A stretch of DNA of 13,359 bases from Planctomycetota bacterium (GCA_029259935.1 JAJDEH010000325.1:1-13359), one strand, 5' to 3'; counted from the first letter of the stretch, positions 1 to 7,970 are shown. Notes: a model not told the origin generated them from the letters alone. A program made the numbers and translations.

Positions 1-95
1 GGAAACTCGCGGAAAAAAAACCCGCCGCCCCCGCGCGGTGCTCGATAACGTGCGAACATCATGAGACACGACACCAGCAGCGACGTATCGCAAAT

Positions 96-116
96 GCCGG
101 ATTCAGAATCCCCGGC
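96..116 (-). terminator. possible terminator hairpin after the PEP-CTERM gene
   Basis: GCCGGATT and AATccCCGGC form an imperfect hairpin with a CAG loop and a two-base bulge. It lies about 45 bases beyond the stop of the minus-strand gene at 160-819, on its downstream side. Read on the minus strand it is followed by ATTTG, which is only a weak T-tract. It may end transcription of that gene, but the bulge and poor T-run keep confidence low. Confidence 0.3.
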
Positions 117-159
117 CAATATGCGGTGATTTTGGCGCACCTACGATGAGTTGGGGCTT

Positions 160-819
160 TTACGGCCGCCGCCACTTCCGTATTGCGGGAAAACAGCAAG
201 CTAGCGCCAGAACGGCGAGAGAGAGGGCGGTCGGCTCGGGAACGGCCGACGAGATTCGACGTGGGGGGCCGTATCGCGGCGAACTGCTCCCGGCGGCGCG
301 ACTGATCGTTACGGTGGACGCGTAACTCACTTGATGACCGCCCATCGTCAACGTTCCCTCGAAGTCAAAGGTGCTGCCGGTATACGCTGGACTCGATGGG
401 AAACCAAAGCCGAGCGAGAAGAAACTGAGGTTATCGTTGCCGCCGGCGGGCGTCTTGCGCGCTTCGCCCGGCTCAAGAAGGTCTTCGAACGATCCGGCGA
501 CGAAGATACTGCCGGCGGCTTCTCCGGGAAGTATCGGGGCCCAATTGTGCGGTTGAACGAACGACTGCGTTACGCTGGTGATCTGTGGATCGCTCACGGT
601 GCCGGTGAATACGGCGCTCTGTAAATCGGCAAGCGTAATCGCCTCGTCCGTTGCGACGATCCAACCCCACGCCCCCGTGCTTTGGCCGACGCTTGTGTTG
701 GATGTACGATACTCGATCTGGTCCTGAACGATCACGTCGAAAACGACCGCGTGGGCCGAAGAATACGACAAGAGTAAAGTCACCAATGCCGTTGAAATAC
801 AAACCGTTCGCGTCGTCAT
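160..819 (-). CDS. short exported PEP-CTERM protein
   Basis: This protein of about 219 residues has a signal peptide of the form MTTRTVCISTALVTLLLSYSSAHA, then a mid-region rich in G, S, T and hydrophobic residues with no recognised catalytic motif. The C-terminus is a clear PEP-CTERM sorting tail: AVPEP, a hydrophobic stretch (LSLAVLALACCF) and a basic end (RKWRR). PEP-CTERM proteins are exported, then processed by an exosortase-type system and held at or released from the cell surface. The start is placed at 819 rather than further upstream because the signal peptide begins there and AGAGGG sits seven bases before the ATG. Longer reading to 930 would put about 37 unlikely residues in front of the signal peptide. 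Specific function is unknown. No exosortase is in the window. Confidence 0.85.
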   Translation of the reverse strand: MTTRTVCISTALVTLLLSYSSAHAVVFDVIVQDQIEYRTSNTSVGQSTGAWGWIVATDEAITLADLQSAVFTGTVSDPQITSVTQSFVQPHNWAPILPGEAAGSIFVAGSFEDLLEPGEARKTPAGGNDNLSFFSLGFGFPSSPAYTGSTFDFEGTLTMGGHQVSYASTVTISRAAGSSSPRYGPPRRISSAVPEPTALSLAVLALACCFPAIRKWRRP

Positions 820-1053
820 GGAAATGCCCTCTATTGCAAATCGCAAGAACGAGCCTGTCAGACGCCAAGCTAACGTGTTTGGCGTCCACAGCGCGGCCCA
901 GTCGTGCGAATCCGTTACGGCAGCGGCCAAGGTACAAAGGATTGAAAGGTGTTTTCACGATAATTCACTGGGGAGCGAACCGCAAGAAAGAACCGGATTT
1001 AGGGAGAAGACCTCCGGATTCAAGGGCCAAGGCACCGCGAAGTCCTACATCCG

Positions 1054-1245
1054 TCAGCCGCTGGCGCCACGCAACCTCCCCACGGCCTCGACCAAATCGC
1101 CCATTTCTAAGTGCGTATACCGATCCATCGTCAGCGTGATCGTCGAATGGCGTGCCTGCGCCTGGGCGACTCTCGGCGGCACGTTGGCCGTGACTAGGTA
1201 TGCTATGGATTCGCGGCGCAAGACCCTCCATGTAGCCAATGTGTA
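1054..1245 (-). pseudogene. decayed tyrosine recombinase (phage integrase) C-terminus
   Basis: About 60 residues read as the C-terminal catalytic part of a lambda-type tyrosine recombinase. The stretch NVPPRVAQAQARHSTITLTM is typical of the HxxH/W box and is followed by DRYTHLEMGDLVEAV, which holds the catalytic tyrosine. Just upstream the expected LRHT box reads LRRE, so a catalytic histidine is lost. Before about 1245 the similarity stops and the upstream reading is junk, so some 250 or more N-terminal residues are missing. No start or ribosome site fits. It sits 120 bases from a tRNA 3' fragment, the usual partner of such integrases, so it is best read as the scar of an old integrative element. 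An active gene can be ruled out from length alone. Confidence 0.7.
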
Positions 1246-1368
1246 GCCAAGTGGGCGTACAAGGGCGCACGTTGGCCGACAGCAGTGGATTTTGGCCCTC
1301 GCCCGAAACCCGCAGCGTTGTACGAGATACGACGATCCTGGACGCTGGAGGAACACCGCCCGACGCAA

Positions 1369-1421
1369 CTGGAAATGTGGTGCCGGGAAACCGGTTGAGG
1401 GTTCGACTCCCGTGCTCACCG
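1369..1421 (+). tRNA. tRNA-Ser(GGA) 3' half, probably an att-site scar
   Basis: The sequence reads like a class II tRNA from the anticodon loop to the discriminator base: loop CTGGAAA with anticodon GGA, 3' anticodon strand TGTGG, long variable arm CCGG-GAAA-CCGG, T-loop TTCGACT flanked by GGG and CCC, acceptor 3' strand GCTCACC, then G. No 5' acceptor strand (GGTGAGC) is present upstream, and the outer T-stem pairs are damaged (GA against GT). A tRNA half beginning at the anticodon loop is the classic product of site-specific integration by tyrosine recombinases, and an integrase remnant lies 120 bases to the left. A CACCGC at 1354 could be the 5' anticodon strand, separated by about eight extra bases. 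CCA is not encoded. It is unlikely to make a working tRNA. Confidence 0.55.
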
Positions 1422-1457
1422 CTTCCGTAAGTCCTTGACGCAGCACGTCTAACGTCA

Positions 1458-1487
1458 AACGGGGTCGCCAGGTTCGGCGACCCCGTT
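1458..1487 (+). terminator. strong 12-bp hairpin after the tRNA fragment
   Basis: Arms AACGGGGTCGCC and GGCGACCCCGTT pair perfectly over 12 bases around the loop AGGTTC, followed by GCGTTT. It lies 37 bases after the tRNA-Ser 3' end on the same strand, so it is plausibly the old terminator of that tRNA gene. The T-run is short, so a different structural role is possible. Confidence 0.5.
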
Positions 1488-2003
1488 GCGTTTGGCGGTG
1501 GGGTTCGGCCGTGCAAGTTGATGCAAACTGTGCCGCTGAGCGGCGAGTTGGATGGCACGATTGTGGGCAACTCTTCCGATAAGCTCGGCACCACAGTGGG
1601 CACCCAGCTCAATTGGTTGCGTTGCTCGGCATGGTCACCTTTTGCGACCTGGCATCGATTCTGCGAAAAACCCCTCTTTCCTGTCGAAGTGGGACACCGC
1701 CGCGCAGTTTACATAGGGGGCGAGCTGCGCAGATTCGTCCGCTCGCGAATGAGACCATCGACAGCCCCAAAGGCTTCAGTAGAAAACCTGAGTCGACATA
1801 TTCTGCCCGATGTTTTTCGTATTGACGGAGATTGTTACGACAAGCTCTCGACGCGGCGCGGACCTGGAGGGCGGTTGCTGCGAGTCTCTTCCATCTCGTC
1901 GAACAGGAGACCATCGAGCTTTCGGATGATGGATCGGACGTGGTCCGTCGTTGATTTCTGTGACCACGCAGGGTAGCGCACACATCTGACCACTAGAGCC
2001 TGT
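1488..2003. other. about 500 bases without a recognisable gene
   Basis: Several overlapping open frames exist on both strands here, but none has a ribosome site, biased composition or a recognisable motif, so I regard them as chance. The only signal noted is a weak sigma-54-like match at about 1650-1664 (TGGCAT, then CTGC with GG-N10-GC spacing), some 350 bases before the next gene. The region joins the integrase/tRNA scar to the large secreted protein and should contain that gene's promoter, which I could not place. Confidence 0.4.
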
Positions 2004-2015
2004 AGGGGTATCGCT

Positions 2016-5000
2016 ATGAAGAATATCGCCTTCTGTTGCCTTGGTTTCGCGTTTCTCTTGGCATCGCTAGCCAGTCCGGTTCGGGCGGATACGTTTCAAT
2101 TAGTCGACGTTGGCGTACTACCTGGGCCGTTTCCTCAAACAGCGATCAAAGTCCTATCCGGAGACGGCAAGGTCGTGCTGGGTTCTACAACCGATGGACG
2201 GCCGATTCGATGGACAATGGCCGAGGGCATCAGCGAATTGAACGACAACGGATGCTTCTGCTTCAAACCCCTGGCGATTTCCTACGACGGCGCGGTGGCT
2301 GCGGGTAGGGCCGGAAATGATTCGTATCGCCTGCTCGAGGGGGGGGTGTTGCAGGAGATTCCTCTCAATAACCTAATCGACATTTCCGCGGACGGTTCCA
2401 AAATCGTCGGCAACGGATCTGGTCTTTGGACCGCTGAAGGAGGCCTTCTTGATTTTCGTTCTCCAGATATCGCCCCGGCGACCGGAAGTTTTTCTCCGAG
2501 CCGCATATCGAACGACGGAAGTACTGTCGCCGGGACTTCTACCGGCCTTTTTCCGGGTTCAACAACGTATACTGCATCGACTCTGTGGACGGAAACAGGC
2601 GGATACATGATCCTCGACAATTTGCCCGGCCCAAGAGCTGGTCACAACGATTATGTTCGCACGGGGGGCATCTCGGGGGACGGCACGACCGTTGTTGGCT
2701 ACTATTCCAATCCCGAGTTCGGTTCGGAGGCATATCGCTGGACCAACGGTGTGTTTCAACCTCTAGGGCAGCTTCAGGAGGGCGACCCATACACAACCAC
2801 AGCATTTGGCGTGAGCGGCGATGGCTCCGTGGTCGTAGGAGTGGGCACTGTCGACGGCACGGGCTCATCCAGCGGAAGTAGGCTGACGGTTCCTTGGATT
2901 TGGGACGAGACGAATGGTATGCGGAAAATGAGCGAATTTCTGGAGGAAGGTGGCGTCGATTTGACCGACGAGGATTTTAGAGGCCAGATTCCATTGATCT
3001 CGGACAATGGCCGGACACTTGCTTTCACCAACCTTCCCTGGGTGGTGATCCTGCCGTCGCCTGAGTTCGTTTGGATTGGCGCACTCGATTGGGGCGCGGA
3101 AGCAAGCTGGGACCTTCAACAAGTTCCCGGGACGGGCGACACGGCCGTCTTCCGCGGCGCAAACTATTTGTATGACGTTCCACTCACGGAGAATCATTCG
3201 GTTGAAGGAATACGCCTCGAAGGGACTGGCAGGGCAGTCCTGAACGGTCTGGGGAGCGGCCTCGAGCTTAGGGCGGATCTGCTGACGATGGGTGCGGAGC
3301 TCTTGGACGACGTCACTTTGCAGTTGACTAACTTGACGCTGGAGGTGAATCACGCGAGCTTGGGTGCCGCCGAAGGCGCGGTGGCCAAGCTAGAAGTGCT
3401 CGACGGTGGCGATTTGATGGGGGAGACGGTTCGGGTCGGCGCCGAGGAACGGGCCGAGCTCGTCGTCGAATCGGGCGGCTCGGCAAACGTGTCGAATCTA
3501 TTGATCGCCCGCAACGACGGCAACGACAGTCAGACGATCGTGCGCAACGGTGGTGTCTTGTCGATCAACACGTCGATTCGCGTTGGCGACAACCGGCCCG
3601 GCAAACTGTTCGTTCAGAGCGGCGGAAAACTCGAGTCCATCCTGGGGCCAACCGTCTTTGTTCATCAAGGCAGCAGCGTCGAGGTCGACGGCGCCGGCAC
3701 CGTATGGTCCACGTCCGGTAGCGAACTCGATATCGCAGGCGGCTCATTTGCTGTTAAGAATCAGGCGGCCGCGGAATTCCTGAGCGCTGCGGTAACTGCT
3801 GGTGATACGGACGAGGCTGTGCTCCAAGTATCTGGACAAGGCGCACTGACCTTGGGTGATTCGCTAATCATCGCGGCAGTGGAGACCGGAATCGCCACGG
3901 TAGCAATTTCTGACAACGCGGTGCTTCAAGTCAACGGCATCACGTTGGGAAGTACGCGGCCTGGCACGGAGGAGCGTGCATCTTTGCTCGTCTTTAACGA
4001 CGCGACGGCCGAGATCAGTGGTGACGTCATTGTCGACGCGTTCAATGGAGACGGCAGCTACAGCTTGGTCAACGTCTCGCTCGGAGGTAGCGTGGTGCAG
4101 ACCGGGGCGTTGACGCGGGTCAACGACAACGGAAATCTTCACGTTATCACGGACGGCACATGGACGAACACCTTCGGCGATCTGGCGGTCGATGGGGGGG
4201 CCGTGCGAGTCAGGTTTGATTCGGAAATGACGTTCGATAAAATCAGGCTATCAGGCGGTGATCCGGATCTCGGTATTGACGCCGGCAGGGTCATCATCGA
4301 ACAAGCGACCGTCACCGCCAACGATTTGATCGTGGTGGGGGACGGAACTCCTGGACGATTTGCGCTGATTAACGGTGTGCTCAATGCTGGCACAGAAATA
4401 CAAAACACGGAACATGGGCGCATTGCGGGCACCGGAACAGTCAACGCTAGGGTCGTCGGCCCCGGTTCCATCTCGCCCGGATTGTCGCCCGGCACGCTGA
4501 CGATCAACGGCGACCTGGAGTTGGAGGCCGGCGGGGCTTTAGAGATCGAGTTCGCCGGCCTGACGCCGGATACCGAGCACGACGTGCTGGTGGTGACCGG
4601 CGACATGACGATCGAAGGACAAGTGGTGCTCAAATTCATCGACGGCTTTGCACCCAGCCAGGGCGAAGCGTTCGAGTTTTTGGTGACTACGGGAAACGCT
4701 GACCTGACCGCGGCGCAATTTGATGTGCGAAATCTACTCCCCGGCTTCGAGTTTGACATCGCCCCGTCGGCGACCGGCATCATGATGACGGCGCTTAGCG
4801 ATGGCGTTTTCGCCTACCCCGGCGACATCAACCTCGACGGCACGGTCGACCGCACCGACGCCGCGCTGTTCGCTCAGCACTTCGGTACGCCAACCGACAG
4901 CACCTGGAGCACCGGTGACTTCGACGACGACGGCGCGACGACAGTAGCGGACCTCGCGATGCTGCAAACGCATCTTGGACAGTCCATCGTTGCGTCGCAA

Positions 5001-5114
5001 TCGACCGCGGCCGTGCCGGAACCGTCGTCGGCCGCGTTGTTGCTGTGCGGTTTGGCCGCGTCGGCCGTTTCATTCGCGAAGTCTACTCGCCGCCGTGCGA
5101 ATCACGCTGGCTGA
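2016..5114 (+). CDS. large secreted mosaic protein: HAF repeats, T5SS/PEP-CTERM repeats, dockerin-like domain, PEP-CTERM tail
   Basis: This 1032-residue protein starts with a signal peptide (MKNIAFCCLGFAFLLASLASPVRA, residues 1-24). Residues of roughly 30-330 carry HAF-type repeats seen as ISxDGSxVxG units (LSGDGKVVLG, ISADGSKIVG, ISNDGSTVAG, ISGDGTTVVG, VSGDGSVVVG), probably a beta-propeller. From about 350 a new module begins with the W-G...VPGTGDTAVF signature that opens beta-helical stretches in PEP-CTERM and autotransporter-like proteins. It continues as T5SS/PEP-CTERM-associated repeats (VGDNRPGKLFVQSGG, VDGAGTVWSTSG, GSISPGLSPGTLTI). At 936-990 lies a dockerin-like pair of calcium loops (GDINLDGTVDRTD and GDFDDDGATTVAD). 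VPEP at 1000-1003, a hydrophobic segment and STRRR form the sorting tail. AGGGG eight bases before the ATG supports the start. It is an exported surface or matrix protein of unknown ligand. Confidence 0.9.
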   Translation: MKNIAFCCLGFAFLLASLASPVRADTFQLVDVGVLPGPFPQTAIKVLSGDGKVVLGSTTDGRPIRWTMAEGISELNDNGCFCFKPLAISYDGAVAAGRAGNDSYRLLEGGVLQEIPLNNLIDISADGSKIVGNGSGLWTAEGGLLDFRSPDIAPATGSFSPSRISNDGSTVAGTSTGLFPGSTTYTASTLWTETGGYMILDNLPGPRAGHNDYVRTGGISGDGTTVVGYYSNPEFGSEAYRWTNGVFQPLGQLQEGDPYTTTAFGVSGDGSVVVGVGTVDGTGSSSGSRLTVPWIWDETNGMRKMSEFLEEGGVDLTDEDFRGQIPLISDNGRTLAFTNLPWVVILPSPEFVWIGALDWGAEASWDLQQVPGTGDTAVFRGANYLYDVPLTENHSVEGIRLEGTGRAVLNGLGSGLELRADLLTMGAELLDDVTLQLTNLTLEVNHASLGAAEGAVAKLEVLDGGDLMGETVRVGAEERAELVVESGGSANVSNLLIARNDGNDSQTIVRNGGVLSINTSIRVGDNRPGKLFVQSGGKLESILGPTVFVHQGSSVEVDGAGTVWSTSGSELDIAGGSFAVKNQAAAEFLSAAVTAGDTDEAVLQVSGQGALTLGDSLIIAAVETGIATVAISDNAVLQVNGITLGSTRPGTEERASLLVFNDATAEISGDVIVDAFNGDGSYSLVNVSLGGSVVQTGALTRVNDNGNLHVITDGTWTNTFGDLAVDGGAVRVRFDSEMTFDKIRLSGGDPDLGIDAGRVIIEQATVTANDLIVVGDGTPGRFALINGVLNAGTEIQNTEHGRIAGTGTVNARVVGPGSISPGLSPGTLTINGDLELEAGGALEIEFAGLTPDTEHDVLVVTGDMTIEGQVVLKFIDGFAPSQGEAFEFLVTTGNADLTAAQFDVRNLLPGFEFDIAPSATGIMMTALSDGVFAYPGDINLDGTVDRTDAALFAQHFGTPTDSTWSTGDFDDDGATTVADLAMLQTHLGQSIVASQSTAAVPEPSSAALLLCGLAASAVSFAKSTRRRANHAG

Positions 5115-5291
5115 TATTGAGTTCGCGGTTGCGGATTTCCCGTCAACTTCTCCCACCGCCTCGACCAAATCAACCAGCTGGCTACCCCGTACCTTGACCA
5201 GCGCAAACTCGGCCGCAACGAAGAAGCCGTTGAGCAGCACCATGACGACGGCCATCGCTAGGTAGATCAGACTTGTTTTCCAATCGTCCAT
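5115..5291 (-). pseudogene. N-terminal fragment of a CNNM/hemolysin-type (DUF21) membrane protein
   Basis: The first 48 or so residues match the opening of CNNM/CorC-type proteins: a short leader, the hydrophobic run LIYLAMAVVMVLLNGFF and then VAAEFALVKVRGSQL, the hallmark of the DUF21 first helix. After DLVEAVGEV the similarity ends, and the remaining frame is only the antisense of the neighbouring secreted-protein gene. Family members are usually 350-450 residues with three more helices and two CBS domains, so nearly the whole protein is missing. The ATG lies two bases after the stop of the sigma-54 activator, with GGAG eight or nine bases upstream, so it was the second gene of an operon and translationally coupled. 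The break falls between the stop of the convergent gene at 5114 and about 5150, pointing to a deletion or rearrangement junction. Confidence 0.7.
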
Positions 5292-5293
5292 TC

Positions 5294-6727
5294 CTATTCT
5301 CCACCGATTCTAAAATCTTCTTTCTTCAAGCCGTGCCGCTTCATGAGATCGTACAACGATCGCGGGTTAATACCGGCACGGCCGGCCGTCTCTTCGACAT
5401 TGCCCCTGGTCTTTTCAAGTTGATCGACAAAGTACGATTGTTCGCACGAACTAATGAGCGCATTGCGTACATCTTTCCAGGATCGCGACTTCCAGTCGCC
5501 GTCAAATAGCACGTCCAACGCCGATGATGTCGTCGTGGCACCTCCATGCCGAGGCGCAGGGACGATGGTTCGAGGAAGATCGTCAAGCGTGATCTGGTCT
5601 CGCTCGCACAACAGAACGGATCTTTCGACAACGTTAATGAGCTCTCGAATGTTACCGGGCCAGGAATAACGCACCAGCGCTTGCATGGCCTCTTCTGAAA
5701 ACGACGAAACCTTGCTGCTAAACCGCACGCAAAAATCGGCCAGATATCGTTCCGCCAACTTGGGAATGTCCTCGGGATGCTGGCGTAAGGGCGGAACGTC
5801 GAGCGTCACGACGCTCAAACGGTAATATAGATCGTTGCGGAAGCGTCTCGTCTTCATCTCTTCGTGCAAGTCGCGGTTGGTGGCCGCCACGATGCGCACG
5901 TTTACGTGCATCTGTTCTTCGCTGCCCAAACGCTTGATCACGCGCTCCTGCAACACGCGCAAGAGTTTGACTTGTACATGTTGATGCAATTCGCCGATCT
6001 CATCAAGAAAGATCGTACCGCCGTGTGCCAGCTCGAAGCAGCCTCGACGTGCGCCGACCGCACCAGTGAACGCTCCTTTTTCGTATCCGAACAACTCCCC
6101 TTCGAGCAGCGTTTCGGGAAAGGCCGACAGGATCACGGGGATGAACGGACCCGACGCCCGCGGACTAGCCGCGTGAATGGCCCGCGCCAGCCGTTCTTTG
6201 CCGACCCCCGTTTCTCCTTGAATGAGTAACGAACTGTCTGGTTCGACGACTCGTTTCACGATGCGCAGGAAGGATTGCATCGTTGTGCTCACCGACTCGA
6301 AGTCGCTGAGCATGGCCGAGGGCGCGTCGATCTCGTGTTGCAAGCGTTCAATACTCGTTTTTCGCTGCCGCGTGACAAAGGCGTTGAATACGTCGCGCAG
6401 CGTGTGGTCATCCAGAGTCATGTTCAACACGGCCGTACATCCGGCGATCAGCAGGCGGGCACGTTCTTCCGCGTGCTCTTCCTCGCTGACGACGATCACT
6501 TCCGGGCGTTCGGGCAATGCTTGAATGGTCTCGATGGTCGATTCAATGGGATCGGGAAGCGACGACCGCCCGACGACGACTAGGTCCGCCGGAAATGCTT
6601 TCACGCGATCCCACAGCACCGCCTTGTGCGGAGCGGTGGCGACCGCGGTTTCGAGCGGCTCGAAGATTCGATCGAGTCGTCGCTCCGATTCCGCATTGTC
6701 AACAATTAGCAGGGCTCGAACGAGCAT
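5294..6727 (-). CDS. sigma-54-dependent transcriptional activator (NtrC family) with degenerate receiver
   Basis: This 477-residue protein has the full NtrC layout. Residues 1-120 fold like a response-regulator receiver but lack its chemistry: the phospho-acceptor position reads DLVVVG with Gly53 in place of Asp, the acidic pair is reduced to VDN (10-11), and the conserved Lys is replaced (AVLNM, Asn102). The AAA+ domain is intact, with Walker A GETGVGKE at 171-178, the sigma-54 contact loop GAFTGA at 218-223, Walker B GGTIFLDE at 236-243, and the later VRIVAATNRDL and RNDLYYRL motifs. A Fis-type helix-turn-helix ends the protein (about 440-468). It should therefore hydrolyse ATP to open sigma-54 promoters, with control by something other than phosphorylation. 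AGAGGA precedes the ATG. The next gene in the operon is a truncated CNNM protein. A sigma-54 promoter lies at the right end of the window, but no link is shown. Confidence 0.95.
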   Translation of the reverse strand: MLVRALLIVDNAESERRLDRIFEPLETAVATAPHKAVLWDRVKAFPADLVVVGRSSLPDPIESTIETIQALPERPEVIVVSEEEHAEERARLLIAGCTAVLNMTLDDHTLRDVFNAFVTRQRKTSIERLQHEIDAPSAMLSDFESVSTTMQSFLRIVKRVVEPDSSLLIQGETGVGKERLARAIHAASPRASGPFIPVILSAFPETLLEGELFGYEKGAFTGAVGARRGCFELAHGGTIFLDEIGELHQHVQVKLLRVLQERVIKRLGSEEQMHVNVRIVAATNRDLHEEMKTRRFRNDLYYRLSVVTLDVPPLRQHPEDIPKLAERYLADFCVRFSSKVSSFSEEAMQALVRYSWPGNIRELINVVERSVLLCERDQITLDDLPRTIVPAPRHGGATTTSSALDVLFDGDWKSRSWKDVRNALISSCEQSYFVDQLEKTRGNVEETAGRAGINPRSLYDLMKRHGLKKEDFRIGGE

Positions 6728-7318
6728 GATTTCCTCTACATATGCCGTCGGCGGCGGACACCAAAGTCAGGTGCTTGCACCCGATTGTATCGGCAATTCG
6801 ATTCACGCGATACGTCGATCCAGTCAGTTGTTCGCACCGTAAGTCATTTACCTCCAACGGGTTATCAACTGCGTCCAAACAGCGATTTCCCACCTGGCAC
6901 ACGAATTGCTGAGCATTGGAGTGACCTTTTGCGCTATGGAATGAACGTCAAAACCAAAATGCCGAAACGCCTCATCCAATCGGTTGCTCCTGATGCTGGG
7001 GCCCGTGTAGTTGATCGCTGTATTCCGTCTCTCCTACGCGCTCGGCGGGGTTTCCTTCCGCCACAGCGATGGGGTAGTTGCAATCAAGACTCGCACTCGC
7101 CAGGCCAGAAAGGATGCCGGCCGCGCCGTAAAAGGAGCAAAAGACTCCGCGGCCGAGACGGGGAAGGCCTTGCAGGAAGCCGGCCAGAGACTGGAAACAC
7201 TCGGCGGCCACCACGCGGGGAAAGGGGCCAATGCGCAGGCCGACAAATCCGAAGGTTCGAGGGACGGTACAGAACGAACGGTGCGACCCGCTCAAGTCAA
7301 CAGAAAGCGTTGAGCGGC
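6728..7318. other. intergenic debris with a possible Lys/Ala-rich remnant
   Basis: No convincing complete gene is present. On the plus strand, about 7090-7280 reads ARKDAGRAVKGAKDSAAETG and then KALQEAGQRLE, an alternating Ala/Lys/Glu pattern like the mature part of small LEA-like or entericidin-like envelope proteins. The lead-in from 7011 has only a TTG start, no signal peptide or lipobox and no ribosome site, so if it is related it is a broken copy. The first 100 bases to the left must carry the promoter of the minus-strand activator; AGAGGA at 6731-6736 is its ribosome site. I saw no sigma-54 motif here. Confidence 0.3.
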
Positions 7319-7564
7319 ATGACGACCTACGCTAAGGAGGTGATTGGCGTTCCTGTCAACGAGTTTGATATCGCGACTGTTGGGAACTCCCTGAAGCATC
7401 GGCAGACCGATCGTAGCGTCGATTTGATCAACCGTATCGGATTGGCGTCGCGCCTGGAAGAAGCGTTTGACATCGCGCTTCACGACGATTCCATTGGAGA
7501 CCTTCGCACTGTTTGTGACGCGATTCAGTCGGTCGGGACAATCGTCGGCCAACGTGCATTGTGA
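7319..7564 (+). CDS. acyl-carrier-protein-like small ORF, probably degenerate
   Basis: An 81-residue frame starts at ATG 7319 (MTTYAKEVIGVPVNEFDIAT). The second half matches the acyl carrier protein pattern: SVDLI, then LEEAFDIALHDDSIGDLRTV, equivalent to the LEEEFxIxIPDE...TVGD stretch of helices II-III. The expected DSL phosphopantetheine site reads RSV: the serine is kept but the preceding aspartate is Arg. Three extra residues (around NRIG) lengthen the distance from this serine to LEE. There is no good Shine-Dalgarno sequence and no ketosynthase or other fatty-acid or polyketide partner nearby. It could be a diverged carrier protein for the adjacent ATP-grasp enzyme, or a decaying ACP copy. 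I favour decay, given the neighbours. Confidence 0.4.
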   Translation: MTTYAKEVIGVPVNEFDIATVGNSLKHRQTDRSVDLINRIGLASRLEEAFDIALHDDSIGDLRTVCDAIQSVGTIVGQRAL

Positions 7565-7754
7565 CGACGAGAGGTTGAAACGCCATCTGCGCGCCGCGAC
7601 TTAACCGTAGGTATAGCCGGACATCACAAACACAATCAAACTCTAGCACTTGAAATCGCGAACATCCCACTGCTTGCGCGTGCCGCGCTGATCGTCGTTC
7701 TACAGAACACAGACTCCGTCGAAACGAAGATTGTCTCTTTTTGTTGGTATTGCG

Positions 7755-7970
7755 ATGTCGAGAACTGCACTCTTGCTTCGTGCCTTGGTCACAGAGCTCA
7801 ACATGGAAGCATGCGACCGTGGACACGGTGTTGGCGCGGAAACGAGAGAGGCCGCCATAGGACACATCGTAATGGAGAGGCGAAAGCCATTAGTCATGAA
7901 CGCGTCGCACCGCGGGACATTGCTTCATGTGCGCGGTTGCCCCTCTTGCAAGGAAGTATTCGATGACTGA
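7755..7970 (+). CDS. hypothetical 71-residue ORF overlapping the amidohydrolase start
   Basis: I do not recognise this frame. It would run from MSRTALLLRALVTELN to HVRGCPSCKEVFDD, with a CPSC pair near the end that resembles half of a zinc ribbon or a thiol pair. Its stop overlaps the ATG of the amidohydrolase by eight bases, the kind of overlap that couples translation. Against it, no clear ribosome site precedes 7755, codon third positions show no strong bias, and upstream sequence (7565-7754) holds nothing recognisable. It may be a short leader gene, a remnant or chance. Confidence 0.25.
   Translation: MSRTALLLRALVTELNMEACDRGHGVGAETREAAIGHIVMERRKPLVMNASHRGTLLHVRGCPSCKEVFDD

Noticed and set aside
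1518..1983. Overlapping frames of 120-150 codons between the tRNA fragment and the secreted-protein gene
   Set aside because: No motif, no ribosome site, and competing open frames on both strands of similar length. Consistent with chance in GC-rich DNA.
1085..5171. Identical 14-mer GCCTCGACCAAATC at 1085-1098 and 5158-5171, in two truncated minus-strand genes (both reading DLVEAV)
   Set aside because: Flanking bases diverge within a few positions and the two proteins are unrelated. Chance, or at most microhomology, is enough to explain it.
5341..6729. Many plus-strand frames opposite the sigma-54 activator
   Set aside because: They are antisense shadows of a gene with full motif support.
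6785..7564. A 259-codon plus-strand frame read as one gene
   Set aside because: Only its last 81 codons resemble a protein family (ACP). The first part is Arg/Pro-rich, lacks a ribosome site and reads like an out-of-frame shadow of the Lys/Ala-rich remnant.
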